Positions 1 through 8,075 of a stretch of 64,000 nt of DNA are shown one piece after another; within the stretch, counting starts at the first letter, position 1, and each line of letters opens with the position of its first letter. Origin of the DNA: Nocardia wallacei. GTDB taxonomy: Bacteria > Actinomycetota > Actinomycetes > Mycobacteriales > Mycobacteriaceae. A program made the translations under genes and the position numbers. The DNA lies in contig NZ_AP023396.1 of assembly GCF_014466955.1 (NCBI RefSeq), positions 806,001-870,000 on the forward strand. The letters are read 5' to 3'. Below the pieces are notes generated by a model, which saw only the letters and a program-made list of their open reading frames with translations, had not been told where the DNA came from and ran no database searches.

Positions 1-313
1 GTATCGGCGGCGCCAGCGCGGCCACCGTGGACCGCCCGGGCAGGTTGATCAGCATGGTGATCGGGTTGATGACCAACGACAGGAAGCCCCACCAGCCCAG
101 CCAGGCGCTCTCCACCGTCATGCGGCGGTAGGTCGCCAGGCCGCAGTCGCGGCAGAAGGGACCGGGCTGCCGCAGGAACTGCATGACGATCAGCATGCCG
201 CGGTGACCCCGGAAGTCCACGGGCGCAGCGGGAGTCGCGCCGCAGTAGGCGCAGTACACGCCGTTGGCGGACGCGAAATCCGGAACGGAATGCGATTGAT
301 CAGGTGCCGACAC
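1..313 (-). CDS. zinc-ribbon membrane protein, N-terminal part (runs off the window)
   Basis: The reverse strand is open from a GTG at 313 to base 1, giving about 104 residues of a longer protein. A G-rich ribosome-binding stretch lies just upstream of the GTG. Two CxxC pairs (Cys21/Cys24 and Cys54/Cys57, each followed by Gly) form a small zinc ribbon. A hydrophobic stretch follows (WLGWWGFLSLVINPITML), probably a membrane helix. This is the layout of short actinobacterial membrane proteins with a cytoplasmic zinc ribbon and no assigned role. The carboxyl end is not visible and no function is proposed. Confidence 0.6.
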   Translation of the reverse strand, partial: MSAPDQSHSVPDFASANGVYCAYCGATPAAPVDFRGHRGMLIVMQFLRQPGPFCRDCGLATYRRMTVESAWLGWWGFLSLVINPITMLINLPGRSTVAALAPPI

Positions 314-415
314 GGCTTACTTCCCCCCGGGTGTTGCGGTAGCGCGGTGCGCCGTGGGCGCGGACGGAACAGTAGCGGCCGATTGTCCAGCGGGCAAGCC
401 CGAACGGACCGCGCC

Positions 416-796
416 TCAGCCGATGCTCTGCCGATCCGGATCGATGAGGGCGGCGACGCGCTCCTGATCGCGGCCGTACGGCCCGCCGATGTACTTCCGC
501 GCGATCCGGTCGACGATCTCCCAGCCCGCGTCACCGTCGATCCACGCGACGACCCGGCCGCGAACGAGGATCGGCTGGAACGGGTTGTCCGGCGCGGTCA
601 TGGAGAGCGCCACCCGCGGGTCGCGGTGCAGGTTGCGAGCCTTGCGGGAGGTCGGACCGGTGATGATCACGACGTGGTCGCCGTGCGTGCCGACCCACAC
701 CGGGACCGCGTGCGGACCGCCGTCGGGCAGGACGGTCGCGAGATGGGCCTGCGGCGTTCCGTCGAGAACCTGCCGCACTGCGGGATCGATGGTCAT
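416..796 (-). CDS. PPOX-class F420/FMN-dependent oxidoreductase (Rv1155-like)
   Basis: The 126-residue protein is one split beta-barrel of the pyridoxamine 5'-phosphate oxidase-like superfamily. The family pattern is clear: LATVLPDGGPHAVPVW near residues 19-34, then SRKARNLHRDPRVALSM, then a strand with VRGRV. Actinobacterial relatives are mostly F420- or FMN-binding reductases of unknown substrate. Its ATG overlaps the stop of the upstream DHFR-like gene by four bases (793-796), so the pair is probably one translationally coupled operon read leftward. The cofactor cannot be decided from sequence alone. Confidence 0.85.
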   Translation of the reverse strand: MTIDPAVRQVLDGTPQAHLATVLPDGGPHAVPVWVGTHGDHVVIITGPTSRKARNLHRDPRVALSMTAPDNPFQPILVRGRVVAWIDGDAGWEIVDRIARKYIGGPYGRDQERVAALIDPDRQSIG

Positions 797-1386
797 CGCC
801 GCACCTCGTAACGGAGATGGGTCACGCCGGGCGCCGGAACCGCTTCGACGAGGCGCAGGCGAATGTGCTCGGGAAGGGTATGGAAGAAGGGGCGGCCACC
901 GCCGAGCAGGATCGGAACCTGGTGCAGCACAACCTCGTCGACCAGTCCCGCGCGCAGCGCCGCGGTCGCGACCGCGCCGCCCATGAGCCCGACGTGCCCG
1001 TCGCCCGCGGCCTCGCGCGCCGCCGCGACCGCGTCCTCGATGCCGGTCGTGACGACGGTCTGCCGGGCGGACGCCGCCACCGGCCGCTCGTGGGCGAGCA
1101 CGAACAGCGGAGCGGTCGGATGCGGGCTCCCGCCGCTGAAACCGTCGGAGTCCACATAGGTCCGGCGGCCCGCGACGATCGCGCCGATGCGCCCGGCGAG
1201 ATCGTCGAAGACGCGAGCGCTGGCCGTGCTCAGCCGGAAACCGTCGAACACCCGGCTGGGTGTGTCCCCGTCGAAGTACCAGTCGAAGAGCATCCCGCCG
1301 TCGCCGAGGCCCCGCCCCGGACCGGGGTCGCGCCCGGTGATGTACCCGTCCACCGAGACCGCGTGCGCACTGATGACCTTGCCCAT
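793..1386 (-). CDS. dihydrofolate reductase family protein (RibD C-terminal domain)
   Basis: From the ATG at 1386 the protein has 197 residues and begins MGKVISAHAVSVDGYI, the usual start of stand-alone RibD_C/DHFR-like reductases. A longer frame reaches 1431, but the internal start has AAGGGA/GGAG upstream and matches the family amino end. Later motifs include IVAGRRTY and GHVGLMGGAVATAAL, the NAD(P)H-binding region. Members reduce pterin- or pyrimidine-like substrates; the substrate here is unknown. It faces the HxlR regulator divergently and is coupled to the PPOX gene, so HxlR control of both is likely. Confidence 0.85.
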   Translation of the reverse strand: MGKVISAHAVSVDGYITGRDPGPGRGLGDGGMLFDWYFDGDTPSRVFDGFRLSTASARVFDDLAGRIGAIVAGRRTYVDSDGFSGGSPHPTAPLFVLAHERPVAASARQTVVTTGIEDAVAAAREAAGDGHVGLMGGAVATAALRAGLVDEVVLHQVPILLGGGRPFFHTLPEHIRLRLVEAVPAPGVTHLRYEVRR

Positions 1387-1440
1387 CTCCGTGTTCCCTT
1401 CTCGAGTTCCTTCAGGAGACGCAGCGACCATAACACTCTA

Positions 1441-1457
1441 AGTTCCCTAAGGGAACT
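1441..1457. promoter_or_regulatory. inverted repeat in the HxlR/DHFR divergent promoter
   Basis: AGTTCCC-TAA-GGGAACT is a perfect dyad with 7-bp arms and a 3-bp centre. It sits between the two divergent starts, 21 bases before the HxlR ATG. This is the expected position for an autoregulatory operator. Binding by the neighbouring HxlR protein is inferred. Confidence 0.6.
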
Positions 1458-1477
1458 CCAATCGCTAGACTGGTGCC

Positions 1478-1930
1478 ATGCAGCGCACGAACTTCGGCGA
1501 TATGGCCTGCTCGATCGCCCGCACTCTCGATGTCATCGGCGAACCCTGGTCCCCCCTCATCCTGCGAGACGTGTGGGTCGGCTACACCCGCTTCGACCAG
1601 ATCCAGGCCGACCTCGGCATCTCCCGCAAAGTCCTCACCGAACGGCTGAACCACCTGGTCGACTCCGGCATCCTCGAGCGCCGCCCATACGACAGTCGCC
1701 CGCGCTACGAGTACGCCCTGACGCCCCAGGGCGCCGAACTCGTCGATCTGCTCATGGTCATGGTGCGCTGGGGCGACAAGTGGCTGGCGGGTAAGGCGGG
1801 ACCACCGGTCCTGTACCGCCATCACGCGTGTGGCGAATTCAGCAGCGTCGACCTGCGCTGCGCGCACTGCGGTGAGCCGATGCACGCGGGCGACGTGGAG
1901 CTGCTGCCGGGACCGGGGGCGCGGGAGTAG
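1478..1930 (+). CDS. HxlR-family winged-helix transcriptional regulator
   Basis: The 150-residue protein has the HxlR winged helix: CSIARTLDVIGEPWSPLILRD, then RFDQIQADLGISRKVLTERL as the recognition region, and the wing RRPYDSRPRYEYALT. A tail with HHACG and CAHCG could bind a metal; such Cys pairs occur at the end of many actinobacterial HxlR proteins. HxlR proteins respond to aldehydes, disulfide or redox stress. Here the gene is divergent from a DHFR-like/PPOX operon with a palindrome between them, so it probably represses that operon and itself. Confidence 0.9.
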   Translation: MQRTNFGDMACSIARTLDVIGEPWSPLILRDVWVGYTRFDQIQADLGISRKVLTERLNHLVDSGILERRPYDSRPRYEYALTPQGAELVDLLMVMVRWGDKWLAGKAGPPVLYRHHACGEFSSVDLRCAHCGEPMHAGDVELLPGPGARE

Positions 1931-2074
1931 GGCGCCGCGTCCTGCCATCACCACGCGCCCGCCCTCGGCCACATGTCGTGAACGGTGCGAATAATGTCGG
2001 TTACGACACTGCTGAACGGGATGGCTCGACCATAGGCTTCGTCTTTCGAAGCCACTTCACCTCCGGGAGCCTCC

Positions 2075-2506
2075 ATGCCAGTCCTCGCGACCAGCGGTAT
2101 CCACCACGTTCGCCTGACCGTGATCGATATCGAACGGTCCCGCGCCTTCTATCGAGATGTGCTGGGCTTCGAGGTCGCCGCGGAGTCGGCGGGCAGCCCG
2201 GACGACCCGCAGGTCCGCACCGATCCGTACCAGCTGTACGGCGGATGCGTGTTCCAGGCCCACGGCCTGCTGCTGGGTCTACGTCCGGTCGCCCCGCCCA
2301 CCGACCGATTCGATTCCGAGCGAGTCGGCCTCGACCACCTGTCCTTCTCCGTCGCATCGAAGGACGAATTGTTCGCCGCCGCAACCCGTCTCGCCGCAGC
2401 GGGCATCGAACACGGCGAGGTCACCGACATGTCCCAGTTCGGCATAGCGATACTCTCCTTCGACGACCCCGACGGCATCCACCTCGAACTCACCGCCCCG
2501 CTGTGA
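2075..2506 (+). CDS. VOC-family (glyoxalase/bleomycin-resistance/dioxygenase) protein
   Basis: The 143-residue protein has two beta-alpha-beta-beta-beta units of the vicinal oxygen chelate fold. GIHHVRLTVIDIERSRAFYRDVLGFEV forms the first and LDHLSFSV...DPDGIHLELT the second. His and Glu at the usual metal positions are present (HHVR, DHLS, HLELT). Families with this layout include lyases, dioxygenases and antibiotic-binding proteins, and nothing nearby picks one. The ATG at 2075 follows GGGAG. It reads alone, downstream of the HxlR gene. Confidence 0.85.
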   Translation: MPVLATSGIHHVRLTVIDIERSRAFYRDVLGFEVAAESAGSPDDPQVRTDPYQLYGGCVFQAHGLLLGLRPVAPPTDRFDSERVGLDHLSFSVASKDELFAAATRLAAAGIEHGEVTDMSQFGIAILSFDDPDGIHLELTAPL

Positions 2507-2545
2507 CGCGACGTGCGGGCGGTGGGGTCACCGGAGGGTAAGTCG

Positions 2546-3058
2546 ATGCATGACCGGCACATCGACGCGCCGTACTGCGCGCTGCCGAACCCGAGCGAAC
2601 TGTTGTGTGCGCTCCGGGGGCAGTTCTTGCGAAATGCGGTGTGCCGCATGGCTCACGACCTCACCGAGGTGCACCACTGCCTGCTCGTGGACGAGTCGCG
2701 CGCGGACCGCATGCGGCCGCGCCGCCGTCGGATCGTCGCCGAGATCGACAGCTGGGCAGACCTCAACCTGGCTCGCTCGGCGGTGGGCGCCCGAGCGCAC
2801 ATCGAAACCCTCGGGCAAACCATCGATCACATCGCCGCCGCAGCCGCCACGGCATTCCACGTCCTCAACACCGACGACCCGGCCGGCATCCTGATGCACC
2901 GCCACTGGACCAGGCTCGCCGAACTGGAAGTCGCCTACGGCGATCTGGTCCGCGACATCCGAGACGGCCGCCGCTACCTCCCCACCGCGCGGACCGCCCG
3001 CCCGCCTGTCTCGATAGCGGCGGGTCACGAATGTGGGTGGAACCGGACTCCGGCATAG
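2546..3058 (+). CDS. DUF4254 domain-containing protein
   Basis: From the ATG at 2546, which follows GGAGGG by seven bases, the protein has 170 residues. Conserved DUF4254 features are visible: ELLCALRGQF near the start, LTEVHHCLLVDESRAD, RRRIVAEIDSW, then HIETLGQTIDHIA and the closing WTRLAELEVAYGDLVRDI. The fold is all helical. DUF4254 proteins are frequent in Nocardia, often several per genome, with no assigned role. A longer frame from 2513 lacks a better start signal. A strong hairpin (3068-3104) follows the stop. Confidence 0.8.
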   Translation: MHDRHIDAPYCALPNPSELLCALRGQFLRNAVCRMAHDLTEVHHCLLVDESRADRMRPRRRRIVAEIDSWADLNLARSAVGARAHIETLGQTIDHIAAAAATAFHVLNTDDPAGILMHRHWTRLAELEVAYGDLVRDIRDGRRYLPTARTARPPVSIAAGHECGWNRTPA

Positions 3059-3067
3059 CGCGTCGAA

Positions 3068-3104
3068 CCGATACAGCGGAATACCACTGATTCCGCCATA
3101 TCGG
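3068..3104. terminator. 37-bp inverted repeat after the DUF4254 gene, probable terminator
   Basis: CCGATA-CA-GCGGAAT, then a 7-base loop, then ATTCCGC-CA-TATCGG. This makes a 13-bp stem interrupted by one 2x2 internal loop, ten bases after the DUF4254 stop. There is no T-run, which is common for actinobacterial terminators. The near-perfect symmetry also allows a protein-binding role. Confidence 0.55.
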
Positions 3105-3511
3105 GGCTCGCCGCAGTCGCCGAGGACGAGATCTCTCGAAGCCGTCGGAGGACGGCGACCGGAAAATACCGCCCGGTGCTTACTTCTACGGCTATTGATA
3201 GAACCGGTCGGTATATCCCCGAAAGAACCCCTCATCGGTGCTGCCCCGGTTTCGTTCGGCGGCCCTGGAATCGGTTGCCGGGCGCGAAAGATGTTAGGAA
3301 ACAGTCGGTTTCGACTTGCTCGCTCGTCCGTTGATGGCACCATCGATGGCAGCCGAGACCGCCGTCTCGTAGGGGAGGGAGTGTGCGTGTGGACGGCGAG
3401 GGGTGAACCGGCCGAGCGGGCCATAGTTTCGTCTCTTCGCGGGGATCGGCACAGCCAATGTGATGAGTATTCGCCGAAGCGGTCGGCGTCGGAGACCCAT
3501 GGAGAGCGCGT
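3105..3511. other. intergenic region before the ParA cassette
   Basis: No convincing gene is seen here. The reading frames crossing it lack family signatures and ribosome-binding sites. It is somewhat AT-richer than its surroundings (for example 3180-3215 and 3290-3310) and must contain the promoter of the ParA-type operon. GGAGAG just before 3512 serves as that gene's ribosome-binding site. Confidence 0.4.
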
Positions 3512-4456
3512 ATGCGGGTCGTTGCGATCATGAATTACAAAGGCGGCGTGGGGAAGACGACGCTCACCGCCAATCTCGGCGCGGTGGCAGCGGGGCGCGG
3601 TCTCCGTGTGCTGCTTCTCGACCTGGATCCGCAAACCAATCTGACCTTCTCGTTCTATTCGATCGATGAGTGGCACGAGCGGTTGAAGGATGGCCGGACA
3701 ATTCGGCAGTGGTACGGAGGCGATATGCCCGGCCGGAATGTGACGCTGGCGGACCTCGTCGTCACACCGGAGCGGGTCAACAGCCTTCTCGGCGGAAACG
3801 GTGGGCAGCTGGATCTGATTTCCTCGCATCTCGGTCTCATCGACATCGACCTCGAGCTGGCGGCGCAATTGGGTGGGACCACGACCCTCGACGCATCCAA
3901 GCGAAGGTTCCTGGACCTGCACGGTTGCCTGCGCCGTGCCCTGGCAGACAGTCACTTCGCCGATTATGACCTGGTGCTGATCGACTGTGCGCCGAACTTC
4001 GGCCTCGTCACCAAAACCGCAATCGTGGCCAGCGAGCACATACTGGTACCGGCCAAGGCGGATTATCTGTCCACCCTGGGGCTGGACTACCTGGTAGGCA
4101 ATTGCGCGGGACTGGTCGAGCAGTTCAACGAGTTCGTCGACCACAAGGGCGGCACCGGCGACCATGAGCCGATCGATCCAGGCTTTCTCGGCGTCGTTTT
4201 CACCATGGTCCAGATCTATTCGCAACAAGTGACGCTTGCCCAGCAACGCTGGATCGATGAGGTGACCGAGGCATCGCGGGTGCCCGTGCTGGCAAGCAGG
4301 ATTCGCAACAGCTCCCGTCGCTTCGGCGACGCCGGCGAAACCGGTGTGCCCGCGATGCTGCGCAACGCCGTCAAGGACGAAGTCGTCAAAGAGTTCGATC
4401 AGTTGGCCGATGAGGTCCTCGGCGCGCTCGAACTGTCGTCGGGGGATCGCCGGTGA
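3512..4456 (+). CDS. ParA/Soj-family ATPase, first gene of a three-gene cassette
   Basis: This 314-residue protein is a deviant-Walker P-loop ATPase. KGGVGKTTLTANLG at residues 10-23 is the ParA Walker A with its signature lysine. LLLDLDPQTNLT is switch I, and YDLVLIDCAPNFGLVTKTAI is Walker B with the following loop. ParA-type ATPases dimerise on ATP, bind DNA non-specifically and position DNA or protein cargo. No ParB follows. Instead, two unusual genes are coupled to it, one by a four-base overlap. The absence of ParB or a parS-like site argues against ordinary partition and for cargo positioning or a conflict system. Confidence 0.85.
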   Translation: MRVVAIMNYKGGVGKTTLTANLGAVAAGRGLRVLLLDLDPQTNLTFSFYSIDEWHERLKDGRTIRQWYGGDMPGRNVTLADLVVTPERVNSLLGGNGGQLDLISSHLGLIDIDLELAAQLGGTTTLDASKRRFLDLHGCLRRALADSHFADYDLVLIDCAPNFGLVTKTAIVASEHILVPAKADYLSTLGLDYLVGNCAGLVEQFNEFVDHKGGTGDHEPIDPGFLGVVFTMVQIYSQQVTLAQQRWIDEVTEASRVPVLASRIRNSSRRFGDAGETGVPAMLRNAVKDEVVKEFDQLADEVLGALELSSGDRR

Positions 4457-5172
4457 ACGACCTGAACAGCCTTGCCGCCCTGCAGGCCCGCGTCTACCAG
4501 TTTCTGGAAAGTCAGGATGAAGCCACTCTGAGGGCAATCATCAGTGGCACGGCGAAACTCGGCGTGGTGATCGTCGGTGACGCATCGCCCGCGGCAGCGG
4601 CGTCACACCAGAGACCGCCCATCGCCTCTCGCGCACAGCCGGTTGTTTCCGATGTCCAGCCGCAACGCGACCCCGCGCTGGTGGCCCAGGAGCTTTTGGG
4701 TTTGCCGTTGGAGCGTCGGCGGTCCTATCTGAGTGCCACCACGCTCACCGTCTCGGAACTGAGGGAAGTGGCGAAGCGGCTGGGCTTGCGCCGCTACAGC
4801 AAGCTCGCGAAGGCGACGCTGGTCGAGGCGATGGCAAGCCATGGAAATCTCACGACGGGTGTGATTGCGGACCAGCCGCGCCCACCGGCGTCCTCGCCCG
4901 GCCGATCGAAAGCCTCAGCGCCGTCGATCGAACCCGCACAGCCGAATACTTCTGCGGCACAAATTGCTTCGCGCCTACGCGAGATCGATACCGAGGACGA
5001 GGGGGCGGCGTATATCCGCGCACAGCGGTTGGACCGGGCGACTCTGGTCGCTGTCGCCACCGAACTGCATCTCACCCGGGTAGATCGCCTGAGCCGCACC
5101 GAGCTCGAGAAACGGGTGCTCAAACAGGCCATCGGTGCTCGGCGCAGGTTCGCTGGGCTGCGGAAGTGGTGA
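4453..5172 (+). CDS. protein with two Rho_N/SAP-like helical repeats, partner of the ParA-type ATPase
   Basis: The GTG at 4453 overlaps the ATPase stop, so translation is coupled. The 239 residues begin with a helical segment (LAALQARVYQFLESQDEATLRAII), then a disordered Ala/Pro linker. Next is SATTLTVSELREVAKRLGLRRYSKLAKATLVEAM (about 96-129), typical of Rho_N/SAP helix-extended-helix nucleic-acid binding units. After a second linker comes a weaker copy near the end (LVAVATELHLTRVDRLSRTELEKRV). It could tether the ATPase to DNA in place of ParB. This role is inferred from domain type and coupling; no named family is recognised for the full length. Confidence 0.65.
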   Translation: MNDLNSLAALQARVYQFLESQDEATLRAIISGTAKLGVVIVGDASPAAAASHQRPPIASRAQPVVSDVQPQRDPALVAQELLGLPLERRRSYLSATTLTVSELREVAKRLGLRRYSKLAKATLVEAMASHGNLTTGVIADQPRPPASSPGRSKASAPSIEPAQPNTSAAQIASRLREIDTEDEGAAYIRAQRLDRATLVAVATELHLTRVDRLSRTELEKRVLKQAIGARRRFAGLRKW

Positions 5173-5179
5173 GTAATCC

Positions 5180-6495
5180 ATGACGAGTGGGGTAGTGACC
5201 GAACGAGACGACGAGACGATCGGCCGCTCGATGTATTTGATCGGAGGTCGTCGCGTTACGGTGCCGGACCTGCTGGATGCGGGCCTGCTGCAAGCCGGGG
5301 CGACGCTCCGGTTCCGTCGCAGCCGAATTGGCGTGACCTATGACGCGACGATCACCGAGGCGGGACGAATCCGGTTGGAACCCGATGGTGAGGAATTTCG
5401 CTCGCCGTCGCGGGCTGCCATGGTGGCGGCGGGGATGCGGGCTGTCGACGGGTGGCATGCCTGGTTCGTGGTCGAGCAGGACCGGATGTTGGACGCTGTT
5501 CGCCAGGAATTGCTGGACAAGGTGATTTCACAGGTGGCGGACGAAGCGCACCAGCGCAATGACGATACCGAGCGCCAGCGCATTCACGAGCGTCTGCGGC
5601 AGGCACGCAAGCGTGCGGACGAACACACACCGGAACGCATTTCGGTCCGCGATCTACTGTCACTGTGGGGAGCGTCGGATCGAGGCGATCACGTCAGCCG
5701 GATCGAGGCGGACCTCGCGAACCACGGATTGGTGACCTTTCCGAGTTTTCGCGCCGTTACCCTGGACACCACGGTGGCGTTGACCACGCCGCCGAATGCG
5801 GCGGAGGAGTCCGCAGCGACAGGTCTTTCCGGCGCCGAGGACGTTCCGGTCGGTGAAGACGATGAAGGCGACAGCGACCTCGATGTCCGGCTTACGGTCG
5901 GCAACCTGTCACCACTGCAGGGTGTGGAACACGTCGGGCCGAACAGCACGCTGCAAGAGGCGATCACCAAGTTGGAGCTCAACGACTTCTCGCAACTCGC
6001 CGTCCTCAGTGGTCCTCGCAATCTGCGCGGGGCCGTCACCTGGCGTTCGATCGCGCAGGCGATGCATCGCAAATCCGATGCGCATCTGGCCGATGCGATC
6101 GACGCACAGGCGGAGGTGGTCGACTACGATCGCGACCTGTTCGAGGTCCTCACCACACTGCAACAGCGTGACTTCGTATTCGTCCGTGACGAGAACAGGG
6201 CCATCAGGGGGATAGTCACGACAGCGGATGTGGCGCAGCGTTACGGCCAGATGTCCATGCCGTTCTTCCACCTGGGAGAGTTGGATCAGACGCTACGGTG
6301 GATTTTGAACCGGGCCTTGGATTTCGGGACCGCGCAACGACTGTGCAATGATCCGCCTTCATCTCTCGGCTGGAAGAGATCCGAATCATCCGCAACAAGG
6401 TCATGCACTTCCATCCGGACCCGATCCCCGAAGGCGCGGTCGACAAGTTGCGGCAGTTCAACAAGCTGTTGCACCGGTATCGCGAAAGAGTGTGA
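5180..6495 (+). pseudogene. RAMA-CBS-CBS protein with a frameshifted HEPN-like tail
   Basis: The frame from 5180 encodes a RAMA-type domain (about residues 18-95: VTVPDLLDAGLLQAGATLRF...SPSRAAMVAA...GWHAWFV), then VRDLLSLWGA, then two CBS domains (about 237-353, ending RGIVTTADVAQRYG). Near 6350 it fails: the same frame runs on to 6799 as unrelated Ser/Arg-rich sequence. Another frame from about 6352 to the TGA at 6495 reads SRLEEIRIIRNKVMHFHPDP...RQFNKLLHRYRERV, a HEPN-like end with an Rx4H motif (RNKVMH). A net one-base (3n+1) loss, perhaps part of a larger deletion, separates the parts. RAMA domains are linked to DNA-modification recognition, CBS domains bind adenylates, and HEPN tails are often RNases. 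It could be a decayed gene or a sequencing error. Confidence 0.65.
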
Positions 6496-6513
6496 ACGGG
6501 TCTGCTCCTGGCA

Positions 6514-7122
6514 TCAACTTCTGGTCCCACGGCCTGGGGGCTGGGAACGGACCAGGGGGATGGGCCAGGTCAGGTTGATCAGGCGGGCGGTGGGGAGTTG
6601 CTTTTCTCGTTCGAGGATGGGGCCGGTGGATTCGGTGCCGAGGGTGGCGGTGGCGGTGCAGTCGCCGGGGCCCAGGGCGGTGAGTGCGCCGTGGCGGAGG
6701 GTGGCGGCAAGTGGCTGGATTCGCAAGGTGAGGACGAGTTCGACGGTGATCGAGCCGGTGGTTTGTCCGTCGACGAGGATTTCCAGGTTCGGGTGGTAGG
6801 TGTGGGTGAGTTCGTGGGTGAGTAGTTCGACGGTCTCCTCGGGGCCGTGCTGGGTGCGCGCCGCAGCGGTGTGGAGGCGGTCGTAGGCGCGCCAGCCGGC
6901 GATCGCGGCGTTGCCGACGTCGATGTCGAGCAGGCTGTCGATGGCGTCGGCGAATTTGGGGAGGGTGATGTCGCGTACGAGGCCGTCGAGGCTCGGCGCG
7001 GCGGTGTGCAGGGCGTGGTCGAAGCCGATCTCGCGCAGCCGGGCGGTGAGTTCGGCTCGGCCTGTTTCCTGGGATCCGTTGTCGTAGAGGATGGTTCGTG
7101 CGGTGATGGTGTCGGGGAGCAT
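6514..7122 (-). CDS. hypothetical protein coupled to a membrane-anchored surface protein
   Basis: The real start is the ATG at 7122, which shares one base with the stop of the upstream gene (TGATG); the frame extends further upstream only as a shadow. The 202 residues begin MLPDTITARTILYDNGSQE and have no signal peptide. A strand-rich centre contains EILVDGQTTGSITVELVLTL and THELTHTYHPN. No family is recognised. Tight coupling to the secreted Ig-like protein suggests a shared role at the envelope, for example cytoplasmic partner of its tail. That is inference only. Confidence 0.6.
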   Translation of the reverse strand: MLPDTITARTILYDNGSQETGRAELTARLREIGFDHALHTAAPSLDGLVRDITLPKFADAIDSLLDIDVGNAAIAGWRAYDRLHTAAARTQHGPEETVELLTHELTHTYHPNLEILVDGQTTGSITVELVLTLRIQPLAATLRHGALTALGPGDCTATATLGTESTGPILEREKQLPTARLINLTWPIPLVRSQPPGRGTRS

Positions 7123-8075
7123 CAGCGTCGTACCTCTCGCACTGTCGTGACAGGGTCGGATCGGTGCAGGCGGATCCGCACTTCCGGTAGTCGCGGGGTT
7201 CGGATGCCCAGGCGGGGGTTCGGGTCCGGGTGGGCGCGGATCTGTACGTCGGGTGCGCGACCGGGGTGCCGCTGCCTCGACGCCGGGTCGGCGGCGTGGG
7301 CGGATTCGGTCTTGCGGCGGCGGAACGGTGCGGGGGTGGGGTTGCTGCTCGGTGCGGATGTTCGCGTTGCGGGTCTGCCGCGGCCGAACAGTATGACCGT
7401 GCCGACGACGGCGGCGAGGATCAGAGCGCCGGTCACCGCGAGCGGGCCGGAAAACGTTGCCTCCGAAGCATTTTCGGAAGCCTGCGCGTTCGCGGTCGGC
7501 GGAATGGCATCCACTTCGTCGATGTCGATGTCGATGTCGGTGCCGGTCCCCGTACCCGTACCGGTGCGGTCCGTGGTCGGTTTGCGGGCCGCGAGTACGG
7601 TGATGGACCTTGTCGAGGAGATGGAACTGTCCGCGGTGCAGGTGGCGGTCACGGTCGTCTTGCCCGGAGTGGCGTTCGCGGGCACCGTCACGGTCGTCTC
7701 GAACTGGTAGCTGGGGAAGGTCACCGTGGTGGTGGCGGTGGTCCAACCCGGAGCGACGGTTACCTTGCTGCACAGCCAGTTCTTGCCGCGGAGAGGGATC
7801 GTCGTGCCCTGCACCGCCGTCGACGGGACGTCGAAGATCAGCTGATATCCATCACCGGTGCCCCCGTCGGTGGTCGGTGACACCTTGCCCGTGGTGATAC
7901 CGGTCGGCGGCGCCGACGTGCCGCTCGAATTCGGCGGCGGCGCAGTGGAAGACGGGACCGCGGACGTGGGAAACGTAGCGGCGGTGAGGATAACGGCCAG
8001 CGCGGCGGAGCCTGTCCAGAACTGCCGGATCAGGGTGCGGCGACCGGTGCGGATCGCCGCGGAAGGGATCGTCAT
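7122..8075 (-). CDS. secreted, membrane-anchored Ig-like protein
   Basis: The ATG at 8075 gives 317 residues beginning with a basic stretch and a hydrophobic signal (FWTGSAALAVILTAATFPTSAVPS). A Thr/Ser/Pro linker precedes a beta-sandwich-like region with FDVPSTAVQGTTIPLRGKNWLC and a second Cys about 60 residues on, as in extracellular Ig-like domains. After a GTGTGTGTDIDIDID low-complexity run comes one membrane helix (GPLAVTGALILAAVVGTVIL) and a basic, disordered tail of about 90 residues. It is therefore probably a type I single-pass protein. The frame extends to 8306, but the signal peptide supports the later start. Confidence 0.65.
   Translation of the reverse strand: MTIPSAAIRTGRRTLIRQFWTGSAALAVILTAATFPTSAVPSSTAPPPNSSGTSAPPTGITTGKVSPTTDGGTGDGYQLIFDVPSTAVQGTTIPLRGKNWLCSKVTVAPGWTTATTTVTFPSYQFETTVTVPANATPGKTTVTATCTADSSISSTRSITVLAARKPTTDRTGTGTGTGTDIDIDIDEVDAIPPTANAQASENASEATFSGPLAVTGALILAAVVGTVILFGRGRPATRTSAPSSNPTPAPFRRRKTESAHAADPASRQRHPGRAPDVQIRAHPDPNPRLGIRTPRLPEVRIRLHRSDPVTTVREVRR

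Noticed and set aside
3512..4456. Chromosome or plasmid partition locus
   Set aside because: There is no ParB homologue, no parS-like repeat cluster and no replication gene nearby; the partners have other domain types.
2528..4537. 669-codon reverse-strand frame opposite DUF4254 and the ParA-type gene
   Set aside because: The plus strand carries clear ParA motifs and DUF4254; the reverse translation has no family features.
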